In this document: one piece after another, positions 42,175-50,354 of the stretch
Layout of the letters: each line of letters starts with the position of its first letter
How positions within the stretch are numbered: the first letter of the stretch is position 1
Origin: Sinomonas atrocyanea
Lineage (GTDB): Bacteria > Actinomycetota > Actinomycetes > Actinomycetales > Micrococcaceae
Direction: 5' to 3'
NCBI RefSeq assembly: GCF_030811715.1
Contig: NZ_JAUSRH010000008.1
Span: 115,178-179,177 of the forward strand
DNA length: 64,000 nucleotides
Translations under genes and position numbers: made by a program
The notes under the pieces: model-generated
Seen by the model: only the letters and a program-made list of their open reading frames with translations
Database searches by the model: none
What the model was told of the DNA's origin: nothing

Positions 42175-43020
42175 CTAGACGTGGTCGCGCCAGGAATGGC
42201 GCGGGTCGTATCCGAGCAGCCTGCGGGCCTTGTCGATCCCGAGCAGCGTCTCGTGCTCGCCCAGACCTTCCCGCACCTGGACCCCGGGGAAGACCTCCGC
42301 GGCGAGCGAGGCGGAGCTGCGCGACATGACCGTGTCGGCCGCGGCGATGATGTACGCCTCGAATCCGGGCCGCGCCGACTCGAGGGCGCGCTCGACGGCC
42401 TGCGCGCCGTCCCGCGCGTCGATGTACCCCCACAGGTTCCACTTGCGCCGAGACGGGTCGGCATCGAACGAGGGGAAGGCGGCGTAGTCCTCGGGCACCA
42501 TGACGTTGGAGAACCTGAACGCGCTGATGCTCAGCTCCGGGTCCCAGCGGCACAGCTGGATGGCCATCTGCTCCTCGAGGTGCTTCACGAGCGAGTATGT
42601 GCTCTCGGGTCGGGCCGCGTACTCCTCGTCGACGGGGATGTAGGGCGGCGGGGTGTCGAAGGGCAGCCCGAGCACGGTCTCGCTCGAGGCATAGGCGATC
42701 CGCTTCACGCCCGCCCGCCTGGCGGCCTGGAAGACGTTGTACGTGGCCAGCATGTTGTTGCGGAACGTCGCGGCGTCCGGCACGAGCCCGGGGGCCGGGA
42801 TGGCGCCGAGGTGGACAACCGCGTCGATCCCGTCGTGGCGGTCGTCGACGCCGAGGAACGCATCGACCACCTGGCCGTAGTCGGTCAGGTCGGTGCGGAT
42901 GAATCCTGGGTCCCGCTCCCCCGCCACATCGAGGCTCCACACGCGGTGGCCCGCCTCCCGCAGGTGCGCCAGGACCACCCGCCCCAGCTTCCCGCTTCCT
43001 CCGGTGAGCACGATCTCCAT
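42175..43020 (-). CDS. NAD-dependent epimerase/dehydratase (extended SDR)
   Basis: 281 residues. The Rossmann motif is LTGGSGKLGRVVLAHL; the catalytic triad region has YASSETVLG and the YxxxK of STYSLVKHLEEQ; FRFSNVMVPEDYAAFPSF is uronate-dehydrogenase-like. ATG follows AAGGGGAG. The gene is divergent from the MarR operon. Closest recollection is uronate dehydrogenase-like or NDP-sugar epimerase proteins of actinobacteria; the substrate is not determined. Confidence 0.85.
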   Translation of the reverse strand: MEIVLTGGSGKLGRVVLAHLREAGHRVWSLDVAGERDPGFIRTDLTDYGQVVDAFLGVDDRHDGIDAVVHLGAIPAPGLVPDAATFRNNMLATYNVFQAARRAGVKRIAYASSETVLGLPFDTPPPYIPVDEEYAARPESTYSLVKHLEEQMAIQLCRWDPELSISAFRFSNVMVPEDYAAFPSFDADPSRRKWNLWGYIDARDGAQAVERALESARPGFEAYIIAAADTVMSRSSASLAAEVFPGVQVREGLGEHETLLGIDKARRLLGYDPRHSWRDHV

Positions 43021-43174
43021 GGACTCCCCTTCCCGTGCGGCCCGTGTGGCCACTGCCGACCATCCTTGTCCGGTTCGGCCCGGGCCGCCACCCCCGTCCG
43101 CGTCGGAGCGTCGCGGCGTCCCCTGCGCGCACGGGGTCGAGGGCCCTGGTCCACGCCACGAGCCGCGGGCACGT

Positions 43175-43192
43175 GCATAATTGATGTGTCAA
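43175..43192 (+). promoter_or_regulatory. MarR-gene promoter -10 and overlapping palindrome
   Basis: CATAAT (43175-43180) is followed directly by the palindrome TTGATGTGTCAA (43181-43192) covering the expected start site. MarR proteins often repress their own promoter through such sites. Binding is inferred. Confidence 0.55.
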
Positions 43193-43215
43193 ACATGGGG
43201 ACCCGAGGAGACGCT

Positions 43216-43746
43216 GTGAGCACCCACACCACGGCCGAGCCGCACTGGCTCGACGAACGCGAGAAGGACGTCTGGCTGGCCCTGCGCCGCCTCGTGTGGG
43301 GGCTGACCCCCGCCGTCGACCGGCAGCTCACGAGGGACTCCCAGCTGTCCGGGCCCGAGTACTCGGTGCTCGCGACCCTCTCGGAATGCCCCGACGGGGT
43401 GCTGCGCTCCGGGACCGCCGCCCAGGAGCTCGGCTGGGAGCGCAGCCGGCTCTCCCACATCCTGCGGCGCATGGAGGCCAAGGGGCTCATCCACCGCAGC
43501 TGTTCGGCGGACGACGCGCGCGGGCAGGATGTGACCCTCACCGAGGCGGGGCGGGCGGCGATCACGGACGCCGCGCCGGGCCACGTCGGCTTCGTCCGGC
43601 GCATCGTCTTCGACCCCCTCACCGCCGAGCAGCAGGCCGTGCTGGGGCAGGCATGCCACCGGATCGCGGAGGCGATCGAGGCCGCCGAGCGTGAGGCCGC
43701 CGCGGCCGCGGTGCCCGGGGACACGGCCAGTAGACTGCACGGATGA
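43216..43746 (+). CDS. MarR-family transcriptional regulator
   Basis: 176 residues. Winged helix-turn-helix: GPEYSVLATLSECPDGVLRSGTAAQELGWERSRLSHILRRMEAKGLI (in pieces, recognition helix ERSRLSHILRRM, wing SCSADDARGQDVTLTEAG). The GTG follows CGAGGAG. It is co-translated with the next gene (ATGA). Ligand unknown; no Cys redox pair typical of OhrR is seen. Confidence 0.9.
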   Translation: MSTHTTAEPHWLDEREKDVWLALRRLVWGLTPAVDRQLTRDSQLSGPEYSVLATLSECPDGVLRSGTAAQELGWERSRLSHILRRMEAKGLIHRSCSADDARGQDVTLTEAGRAAITDAAPGHVGFVRRIVFDPLTAEQQAVLGQACHRIAEAIEAAEREAAAAAVPGDTASRLHG

Positions 43747-45152
43747 CCTGGCATCGCACGGCATCCCAGTGGTTCCGACTCCCTGCCGGCCCCCTCTGGG
43801 AGGTGCTCTCCGAGGTGCGGCGGTGGCCGGAATGGAACCCCGCGGTCGGCGAGGCCGGGCTGGGCACAGCCCTCGCGGAGGGGGCGCAGGGACACTACGC
43901 GCCCGCCCAGCGGATCCTCGGCGCCCTCCACCGGCGCACCGCTCCCGGGTTCACCGTCACCCAGGTCGATCCGGGCCGCCGGCTGGTGCTCCGCCAGCCC
44001 CAGCCCGGCGGCGCACAGGAGATCGAGTGGTCGCTCGCGGAACGCGACGGGGGCACGCTCTTCACCCAGCGCGTCGTGATCGACGGCCCGCTCGCGCAGC
44101 AGTTCGGCCTCACGGCCGGGGAGCCCCTCGTGCGCGGCTTCGCCGCCCAGTGCGCGCGCCTGTACCGGCTCGCGGCTCCGGGCGGCGGCACCGCCGGTGC
44201 GGACGACGACGCAGCGCGCCGCCCGCTCACGGTCCTCGCCGGCGGGAGCGGGTATCTGGGCACCCTGCTCGCGGCGGACCTGCTCTGCTCGGGGCACGAG
44301 GTGGCCCTCCTCGCACGGTCCCAGCGGCCGGGCCCCTTCCGGCAGATCCTCTGGGACGGGCGCAGCCAGGGTCCCTGGGCCGCCGAGCTGGGCGCGGTCG
44401 AGCGGCTCGCCCTCGTCAACCTCAGCGGCGTGAGCCTCGACAGGCCCGGCACCGAGGCGAACCTCGCGCTGCTCCGCGACAGCCGGGTCGCCCCCACGCG
44501 CGCCCTCGTCGAGGCGAGCCGGACTTGGGCGCGCCCGGTCGAGCGCTGGGTTCAGCTCAGCGCCGTCGGCATCTACGGCGACTCGCAGGAGCCGATGGAC
44601 GAGCGGGCCGCTCCCCCGTCCGAGGCCCCGGGCCTCGCGGCCGTGGTGCGCGACTGGGAGGCCGCCTTCGATCCTGCCGCCGCCGCCCGTTCGACGGTGC
44701 TGCGCACGGCCGTGGTGCTGGACCGCGACGCCGCGGTGCTGTCCCGGCTCACCGGGCCCGCCCGGCTCGGCGCCGGTGGCCACCTCGGCACGGGCGAGCA
44801 GTGGTTCAGCTGGATCCACGCGGCCGACTGGCTGCGGGTCGCGCGCGCGGCCCTGGGCCTCGTCCCCTCGGCGGGCGAGGCGCCGGTCGAGCTGCCCGAC
44901 GGGGTGGTGAACGCCACCTCCCCGCAGCCGGTCCAGAACCGCGAGCTCATGGCGCACATCCGGGAGTTCGTCGGAGTCCCCGTCGGCATTCCGGCCCCGG
45001 CCGGGCTGCTGCGGGCGGCAGCGGGCGTCCTGCGCACGAATCCCGATCTCGCCCTCGACAGCGTCCGGGCCGTCCCCGGCGTGCTCAAGGACGCCGGATT
45101 CGAGTTCCGCTACCCCCAGCTCGCCGCGGCCTTCCGCGAGATGGCCGCCTGA
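43743..45152 (+). CDS. TIGR01777 family protein: SRPBCC domain fused to SDR epimerase
   Basis: 469 residues. An N-terminal SRPBCC (START-like) domain (about 1-145: ASQWFRLPAGPLWEVLSEVRRWPEWNPAV) binds hydrophobic ligands; the C-terminal NAD-binding epimerase (about 155-469: TVLAGGSGYLGTLLAADL, and VQLSAVGIYGDSQEPMDERA) is the TIGR01777/YfcH core. The fusion is common in actinobacteria; substrate unknown. The ATG overlaps the MarR stop as ATGA, so MarR probably controls it. Confidence 0.88.
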   Translation: MTWHRTASQWFRLPAGPLWEVLSEVRRWPEWNPAVGEAGLGTALAEGAQGHYAPAQRILGALHRRTAPGFTVTQVDPGRRLVLRQPQPGGAQEIEWSLAERDGGTLFTQRVVIDGPLAQQFGLTAGEPLVRGFAAQCARLYRLAAPGGGTAGADDDAARRPLTVLAGGSGYLGTLLAADLLCSGHEVALLARSQRPGPFRQILWDGRSQGPWAAELGAVERLALVNLSGVSLDRPGTEANLALLRDSRVAPTRALVEASRTWARPVERWVQLSAVGIYGDSQEPMDERAAPPSEAPGLAAVVRDWEAAFDPAAAARSTVLRTAVVLDRDAAVLSRLTGPARLGAGGHLGTGEQWFSWIHAADWLRVARAALGLVPSAGEAPVELPDGVVNATSPQPVQNRELMAHIREFVGVPVGIPAPAGLLRAAAGVLRTNPDLALDSVRAVPGVLKDAGFEFRYPQLAAAFREMAA

Positions 45153-45170
45153 CCCCCTCCGGGCCCTGAG

Positions 45171-47009
45171 TCAGCGCCCGACGGCGTAGCCCGCCATGCC
45201 GCGCGGGTTCGCCCCTGCGCGCAGGATTCCCGTGGCCGGATCCCGTGCCACGGCGCACAGCCGCCCGATCTCCCAGTCCCCCGCCACGCCCACGCGATGG
45301 CCGCGGCGCCTCAGCCCCTCCACGACGTCGGCACCGAACCGCCCCTCGAGCAGGGCAACGCCGGGCTGGTGCTCGTGCGGGTAGAAGCTCGACGGCGAGT
45401 GGACGGAGTGGAACCCTGGCGCGTCGATCGCCTCCTGCAGCCCGACTCCCCGCAGGGCGACGTCGAGGAAGAAGTGCGGCTGCCACTGGTCCTGCTGGTC
45501 GCCGCCGGGCGAGCCGAAGGCGAGCACCGCCTCGCCGCCGCGCGTGGCGAGGGACGGCGAAAGCGTCGTGCGCGGCCTGCGCCCCGGCGCCAGGGTGTTG
45601 GGCAGTCCCTCCTCGAGCCAGGCCATCTGCAGCCGCGTGCCGAGCGGGAAGCCCAGCTCGGGGATGACCGGCGAGCTCGAGAGCCAGCCGCCGCTCGGCG
45701 TCGCCGACACCATGTTCCCCCACCGGTCCACGACGTCGACGTGGACGGTGTCGGTCCGGGCCTTCCCGTCGGCCGCGGGCAGGCCGTCCGCGGCCGTGGC
45801 CTCCTGCAGCGCGCGCACCGCGTTGGGCTCGCCCAGCCCGTTCACCCCGGCCGCCTCGAAGCCGCCCCGCACCACGAGGTCGGGCAGGCGCGGCATCCTC
45901 CCGCCCGGGGAGCCGGGGAGGAGCTCGAGGGTGGCCGTCGCGCCGATGAGCGCCGCCCGGGCGGCCGCGTACCCGGGCGAGAGGAGCTCCTCTGCCGGTA
46001 CGCCGGGCCCGTCTCCATACCAGGCGTCCCGGTCCGCGAGCGCAAGCTTGGTCGCCTCGAGCACGGTGTGGAGGTAGCCCTCTGTGCCGGGGGCGAGCGT
46101 GCCCTCGCCGAAGCCGGGGACTGCGTCCAGGATCGCCAGCTGCTGCAGGAAGGCGGGCCCCTGGCTGAAGAACCCGCACTTGTGCACGGTCCAGCCGCGG
46201 AAGTCGAGGGAGACCGTCGGCTCGTAGTGCGGGCGCCATGCGGCCAGGTCGGCGGCGGTGATGAGGCCCGCGTGGGCGGTGCCGCTCGAGTCGCGCTGCG
46301 GCGTGCGGCAGAACGCGTCGATCGCCTCGGCGACGAACCCGGTCGTCCATTCGCGCACGGCGGCGTCGATCGCCTCCGCGCGTCCCGCGCCGCCGGCTGC
46401 CGCCCGGACCTCGGCCTCGACGAGCCGGCGCCAGGTGCGGGCGAGCGCGGGGTTCCGCAGCAGGCTGCCGGCGGCCAGCGGCCGGCCGCCGGGGGCGTAC
46501 ACCGCGGCCGAGGAGGGCCAGTGCTGCCGGAAGTGCGGCGCCATGCGCTCGAGGACGGCCGCCAGCCTGGCCGAGACGGGGAGCCCGTCCTCGACCACCG
46601 CCAGCGCGGGCCCGAGGACGTCGGCCAGAGCGAGGGTGCCGTGGTCGGCGAGGAGCCTGAGCCAGCCCAGGGTCGAGCCAGGGATGGCCGCGGCGAGGAG
46701 TCCGGTGCCGGGCACGTGCCCGAGGCCGAGCGCCCGGAACGCCGCGGGCGTCGCCGAGGCGGGGGCCGGGCCCTGGGCGCTCAGGACGCGCGGCGCCTGC
46801 CCCGGCTCGGCGAAGATGAGGGTCATGTCGCCGCCGGGGCCGTTCTGCTGCGGCTCGGCGGCCTGGAGCGCGAAGCCGGCGGCAGCGGCGGCGTCGAACG
46901 CGTTGCCCCCGTGCTCGAGCATCGCCATGCCGGCCTGGGCGCCGGTCCAGTGGGTTGCCGAGACCATGCCGAACGTGCCGGCGAGCTCGGGCCGGGTGGT
47001 GAAGTCCAT
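45171..47009 (-). CDS. Gamma-glutamyltransferase family protein
   Basis: 612-residue Ntn-hydrolase precursor that should self-cleave before a Thr nucleophile. MVSATHWTGAQAGMAMLEHGGNAFDAAAAAGFAL is the family start in pieces (e.g. GMAMLEHGGNAFDAA), then NGPGGDMTLIF. The nucleophile region is KARTDTVHVDVVDRWGNMVS: the first Thr of the usual T-T-H is kept, but the second is Val. SPVIPELGF and FGSPGGDQQDQW are conserved. No signal peptide is seen, so a cytoplasmic role (glutathione analogue, polyglutamate or cephalosporin acylase-like) is possible. A GTG one codon upstream (47012) is an alternative start. Confidence 0.88.
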   Translation of the reverse strand: MDFTTRPELAGTFGMVSATHWTGAQAGMAMLEHGGNAFDAAAAAGFALQAAEPQQNGPGGDMTLIFAEPGQAPRVLSAQGPAPASATPAAFRALGLGHVPGTGLLAAAIPGSTLGWLRLLADHGTLALADVLGPALAVVEDGLPVSARLAAVLERMAPHFRQHWPSSAAVYAPGGRPLAAGSLLRNPALARTWRRLVEAEVRAAAGGAGRAEAIDAAVREWTTGFVAEAIDAFCRTPQRDSSGTAHAGLITAADLAAWRPHYEPTVSLDFRGWTVHKCGFFSQGPAFLQQLAILDAVPGFGEGTLAPGTEGYLHTVLEATKLALADRDAWYGDGPGVPAEELLSPGYAAARAALIGATATLELLPGSPGGRMPRLPDLVVRGGFEAAGVNGLGEPNAVRALQEATAADGLPAADGKARTDTVHVDVVDRWGNMVSATPSGGWLSSSPVIPELGFPLGTRLQMAWLEEGLPNTLAPGRRPRTTLSPSLATRGGEAVLAFGSPGGDQQDQWQPHFFLDVALRGVGLQEAIDAPGFHSVHSPSSFYPHEHQPGVALLEGRFGADVVEGLRRRGHRVGVAGDWEIGRLCAVARDPATGILRAGANPRGMAGYAVGR

Positions 47010-47018
47010 CACCCCACG

Positions 47019-47567
47019 CTAGCGCTGCCAGAGGTGCGGTGCGGGGCGCCGCGTGCTGGGCAGGGCGTTCTCCTCGCGCCAGCGGTGGAGGAACTCGGGC
47101 AGCACGAGGTCTGCGGGCGGCCGGCCGGTCTCGGCGAAGATCTCCTCGTTCGCCACCGGGCCGGACTTCGAGACCAGGCGGGTGGCGAGGTAGGCGCGCG
47201 CGTAGATCTCGCCGCCGGCCACCATGCGCTGCTCGAAGAAGATGGCCTTCTCGTCGAACCCGATGATCCTGGTCTCGATGGTGTAGGCCTGCCAGAGCGT
47301 GAGCGACCTGCGGAACGTGATGGTCTCGAGGTTCACCACGGGGCTCCAGCCCCGAGCGCGCATGCGGTCCCACATTCCGGCGCGCACCATGAGGTCGAAC
47401 CTGCCGAGGTCCATGAGCGAGAAGTACATGCCGTTGTTGACGTGCAGGGCGATGTCGATGTCCGTGGGGAGGACGCGCAGCTTCAGGGACGAGGTCCCCC
47501 ACAGGCTCAGCGGAGGCCGCCGGCGCGAGGTGACCAGGAGCATCAGGGTGCGCAGGAGCAGGTGCAT
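47019..47567 (-). CDS. Acyl-CoA thioesterase (hotdog fold)
   Basis: 182 residues. Hotdog motif VLPTDIDIALHVNNGMYFSLMDLGRFD matches the 4HBT family (D-x-D...H-x-N-N-x-x-Y). No Shine-Dalgarno; TAACAT lies 6 nt before the ATG, so translation is probably leaderless. The -10 is inside the palindrome 47576-47591, so a repressor should shut the promoter. It is followed closely by the gamma-glutamyltransferase-like gene (9 nt gap). Substrate not determined. Confidence 0.88.
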   Translation of the reverse strand: MHLLLRTLMLLVTSRRRPPLSLWGTSSLKLRVLPTDIDIALHVNNGMYFSLMDLGRFDLMVRAGMWDRMRARGWSPVVNLETITFRRSLTLWQAYTIETRIIGFDEKAIFFEQRMVAGGEIYARAYLATRLVSKSGPVANEEIFAETGRPPADLVLPEFLHRWREENALPSTRRPAPHLWQR

Positions 47568-47575
47568 GCCGTCAT

Positions 47576-47591
47576 GTTACCCGTCGGTAAC
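47576..47591. promoter_or_regulatory. 16-bp perfect inverted repeat over the thioesterase promoter
   Basis: GTTACC-CGTC-GGTAAC has perfect 6-bp arms, 8 nt before the thioesterase ATG. On the minus strand the -10 TAACAT (47574-47579) overlaps the proximal arm. Typical of TetR repressor sites. Same plan as 15592-15607 at the acyl-CoA ligase. Confidence 0.6.
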
Positions 47592-47600
47592 CGCGCGGGG

Positions 47601-49511
47601 TCACTCGCCGCGCAGGACGGGGACGAGGCGCTCGATCACCTCCGGGTCCTCGATCGTGGACGGCACCGTGTACTCCTCGCCATCGGCGATCTGCCGCATG
47701 GTCTTGCGCAGGATCTTCCCTGAGCGCGTCTTGGGCAGGGCGTCGACGACGAGGGCCTGCTTGAAGTCCGCCACCGCGCCGATCTGCGAGCGCACGAGGG
47801 CCACGAGCTCGGTGGCGAGCGCCTCCTCGGACACCTCCGCCCCCGCCTTGAGCACCACGTAGCCCACGGCGCGCTGGCCCTTGAGCGTGTCCTTCAGGCC
47901 GATCACGGCGCACTCGGCGACGGCCGGATGGCCCGCGAGCACTGCTTCGATCGCCCCCGTGGAGAGACGGTGGCCCGCAACGTTGATGATGTCGTCGGTG
48001 CGGCCCATGACGAACACATACCCGTCCGCGTCGCGGTAGCCGGAATCGCCCGTCGCGTAGCTGCCGGGGAAGGCGCTGAGGTAGGAGGAGATGTAGCGCT
48101 CGTCGTTGTGCCAGAGCGTGGTGAGGGTGCCGGGCGGCAGGGGCAGGCGCAGGACGATGTTGCCCTCCTCGCCGACTCCGACGGGCTCCCCCGCGCCGTC
48201 GAGGATGTCCAGGTCGTAGCCGGGCATCGGCACGGACGGGGACCCGGCCTTGAGCGGAAGGTCCTCGAGGCCGCGCGGGCTTCCGCAGATGGCCCATCCG
48301 GTCTCCGTCTGCCACCAGTGGTCGATCACCGGGACCTTCAGCTTCTCCCCGGCCCAGCGGTAGGTCTCGGGGTCGAGGCGCTCCCCGGCGGCGTACAGCC
48401 GCTCGAGCGTGGAGAGGTCGTAGCCGGCGAGGAGAGCGGCCTCGGGGTCCGCGCGGCGGATGGCCCTCAGGGCTGTGGGCGCCGTGAAGAGGACCTTGAC
48501 GCGGTGGTCCGCCACCACGCGCCAGAACGCCCCGGCGTCCGGGGTGCCCACGGGCTTGCCCTCGTACAGCACCGTCGTGGCGCCGGCCAGGAGGGGTCCG
48601 TAGACGATGTAGGAGTGGCCCACGACCCAGCCCACGTCCGAGGCCGTCCACATGACCTCCCCGGGCCCCACGCCGTACAGGTTCTTCAGGGTCCAGGCGA
48701 GCGCCACAGCATGGCCGCCGTTGTCCCGCTGCACGCCCTTCGGGGTGCCGGTGGTCCCGGAGGTGTAGAGGACGTAGAGCGGATGGGACGCGGCGACGGG
48801 CACGCATCCCGCGGGCTCGGCGGACCGGAGGGCGGAGTCGAAGTCCTCCCAGCCCGGATAGTCCGCGAGCTGGTGCGCGAAGCCGGGGCGCACCTTGACG
48901 AGGACGGGGACCTCCGGCGTCTCGGCGATCTCGAGGGCCTCTGCGACGGCCGGGAGGTATTCGACGCGACGGTTGGGCTCGATGCCGCCGCTGGCCGTCA
49001 CGACGAGCCTGGGCCGTGCATCCCTGATCCTCGCCGCGAGCTCGCGCGGAGCGAATCCGCCGAACACGACCGAGTGGACGGCTCCCAGCCGCGCGCACGC
49101 GAGCATCGCGACGACGGCCTCCGGGATCATGGGCATATAGAGGACGACGCGGTCCCCGGTCCCGACGCCGCGGGCAGCCAGCGCTCCCGCGAACCGGGCC
49201 ACGAGGTCGGTGAGCTGTGCGTAGGTGAACGTGGCCTTCGCGCCGGTCACGGCCGAGTCGTACACGAGGGCGGCGGCGTCTCCGCGCCCACCCTCGACGT
49301 GGCGGTCCAGCGCGTTGTACGCGGTGTTGAGCATGCCGCCCGGGAACCAGCGGTAGAGCGGGGGCTCGGAGGCATCCAGGGCTGCCGTGGGCTCCTCCAC
49401 CCAGTCGATGGCCTTGGCCGCGTCGAGCCAGAAGGACTCGCGGTCCTCCAGGCTCCGGCGGTACACCTCGGCGTACGGTCCCGGCCCCTGTGTCACTGTC
49501 GCCTGGGTCAT
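47601..49511 (-). CDS. prpE: Propionate--CoA ligase PrpE (acetyl-CoA synthetase family)
   Basis: Activates propionate for the methylcitrate cycle. 636 residues; the start opens MTQATVTQGPGPYAEVY after GAGGAG. PrpE-like features: YAEVYRRSLEDRESFW, VVFGGFAPRELAARI, P-loop LYTSGTTGTPKGVQRD, GWVVGHSYIVYGPLL, IDHWWQTETGW and the acetyl-lysine region LPKTRSGKILR. Being divergent from gntR-prpDBC supports propionate over acetate as substrate. Lys in KTRSGK is a known acetylation control site. Confidence 0.92.
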   Translation of the reverse strand: MTQATVTQGPGPYAEVYRRSLEDRESFWLDAAKAIDWVEEPTAALDASEPPLYRWFPGGMLNTAYNALDRHVEGGRGDAAALVYDSAVTGAKATFTYAQLTDLVARFAGALAARGVGTGDRVVLYMPMIPEAVVAMLACARLGAVHSVVFGGFAPRELAARIRDARPRLVVTASGGIEPNRRVEYLPAVAEALEIAETPEVPVLVKVRPGFAHQLADYPGWEDFDSALRSAEPAGCVPVAASHPLYVLYTSGTTGTPKGVQRDNGGHAVALAWTLKNLYGVGPGEVMWTASDVGWVVGHSYIVYGPLLAGATTVLYEGKPVGTPDAGAFWRVVADHRVKVLFTAPTALRAIRRADPEAALLAGYDLSTLERLYAAGERLDPETYRWAGEKLKVPVIDHWWQTETGWAICGSPRGLEDLPLKAGSPSVPMPGYDLDILDGAGEPVGVGEEGNIVLRLPLPPGTLTTLWHNDERYISSYLSAFPGSYATGDSGYRDADGYVFVMGRTDDIINVAGHRLSTGAIEAVLAGHPAVAECAVIGLKDTLKGQRAVGYVVLKAGAEVSEEALATELVALVRSQIGAVADFKQALVVDALPKTRSGKILRKTMRQIADGEEYTVPSTIEDPEVIERLVPVLRGE

Positions 49512-49543
49512 GGCAGCACTCCTCACTTCCTCGTGATGAGGCC

Positions 49544-49572
49544 AGCGTAGGGCAGGCCCCCACCGACGACAA
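49544..49572 (-). promoter_or_regulatory. prpE promoter (-35 TTGTCG, 17-bp spacer, -10 TACGCT)
   Basis: On the minus strand TTGTCG (49567-49572) and TACGCT (49544-49549) with ideal spacing, about 33 nt before the prpE ATG. A regulator palindrome lies 7 bp upstream of the -35. Confidence 0.55.
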
Positions 49573-49579
49573 GGGGTTG

Positions 49580-49649
49580 TGTATACATTCAGCCTCTCTA
49601 ATGCCCATAATGGCCTTGATTTCACGATGCCTTCCTGCCAATGTATACA
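49580..49649. promoter_or_regulatory. Two TGTATACA palindromes between prpE and gntR
   Basis: Identical perfect 8-bp palindromes lie at 49580-49587 and 49642-49649, 62 bp (about six helical turns) apart. One is next to the -35 of both promoters; the other is in the gntR leader. CATAAT (49606-49611) between them is the likely gntR -10. The likely ligand is the adjacent GntR protein. Confidence 0.65.
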
Positions 49650-49692
49650 GAGACATCGAAGGTGGGCTTGGACGAATCTGGGGAGGAGCGCC

Positions 49693-50334
49693 GTGAAGGC
49701 CAGCGACCGCGCCTATGCGTCCCTGCGCGAGGACATCGTGGAATGGCGCCTGCCTCCCGGCACCGTCCTGGGCGAGGTCGAGCAGTCGGAACGCCTCGGG
49801 GTCTCGCGAACACCGCTGCGCGAGGCCCTGGCCCGCCTCACCGCCGAGGGCCTCGCCTCGGCCCAGCGGGGGCGCGGCGTCGTCGTCAGCGACATCTCCC
49901 TGGCCCACATCGACGAGCTGTTCGAGCTGCGCGAGGCGCTCGAGGCGAAGGCCGCCGCGCTCGCGGCGCTGCGGGGGGACCACGCGCGGTTCGCCGGGCT
50001 CCGCGACCGGTTCGCCGCGGCCCCGGCCCTCCTGCACGACGAGGACCCGCAGCGGCACCAGTACTACGCGCTCGCAGCCGAGCTCGACGCGGCGATCGAC
50101 GACTCCATCGCCAACTCCTACCTCGCGCAGTCCCTCGAGGGCCTGCGCGTCCACCTCACCCGGGTGCGGCGCCTGGCGAAGGACGACGCCGCCCGCCTGA
50201 GGCAGGCAGCCTCCGAGCACGCCGCCATCGCCGGGGCGATCGCCGACGGCAACGCCCACCTCGCGGCGGCGGCCACCGCCGTCCACCTCAGCAACAGCCT
50301 GCACCACATCAAGAACACCCACCCGCTTCCCTAA
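49693..50334 (+). CDS. GntR-family (FCD) regulator of the methylcitrate locus
   Basis: 213 residues. N-terminal winged helix: [21 protein letters not shown] and [26 protein letters not shown]-terminal FCD domain (about 80-213: [18 protein letters not shown]) would bind a small carboxylate, possibly 2-methylcitrate or propionyl-CoA-derived acids. GTG start with GGGAGGAG upstream. It is the first gene of the prpDBC operon (20-nt gap). Function is inferred from context. Confidence 0.9.
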   Translation: MKASDRAYASLREDIVEWRLPPGTVLGEVEQSERLGVSRTPLREALARLTAEGLASAQRGRGVVVSDISLAHIDELFELREALEAKAAALAALRGDHARFAGLRDRFAAAPALLHDEDPQRHQYYALAAELDAAIDDSIANSYLAQSLEGLRVHLTRVRRLAKDDAARLRQAASEHAAIAGAIADGNAHLAAAATAVHLSNSLHHIKNTHPLP

Positions 50335-50354
50335 GCCCCACCGAAAGGTCAGCC

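Noticed and set aside
47019..49511. prpE as an acetyl-CoA synthetase (acs)
   Set aside because: The PrpE-like N-terminus and the divergent prpDBC operon favour propionate; acetate activity as a side reaction is not excluded.
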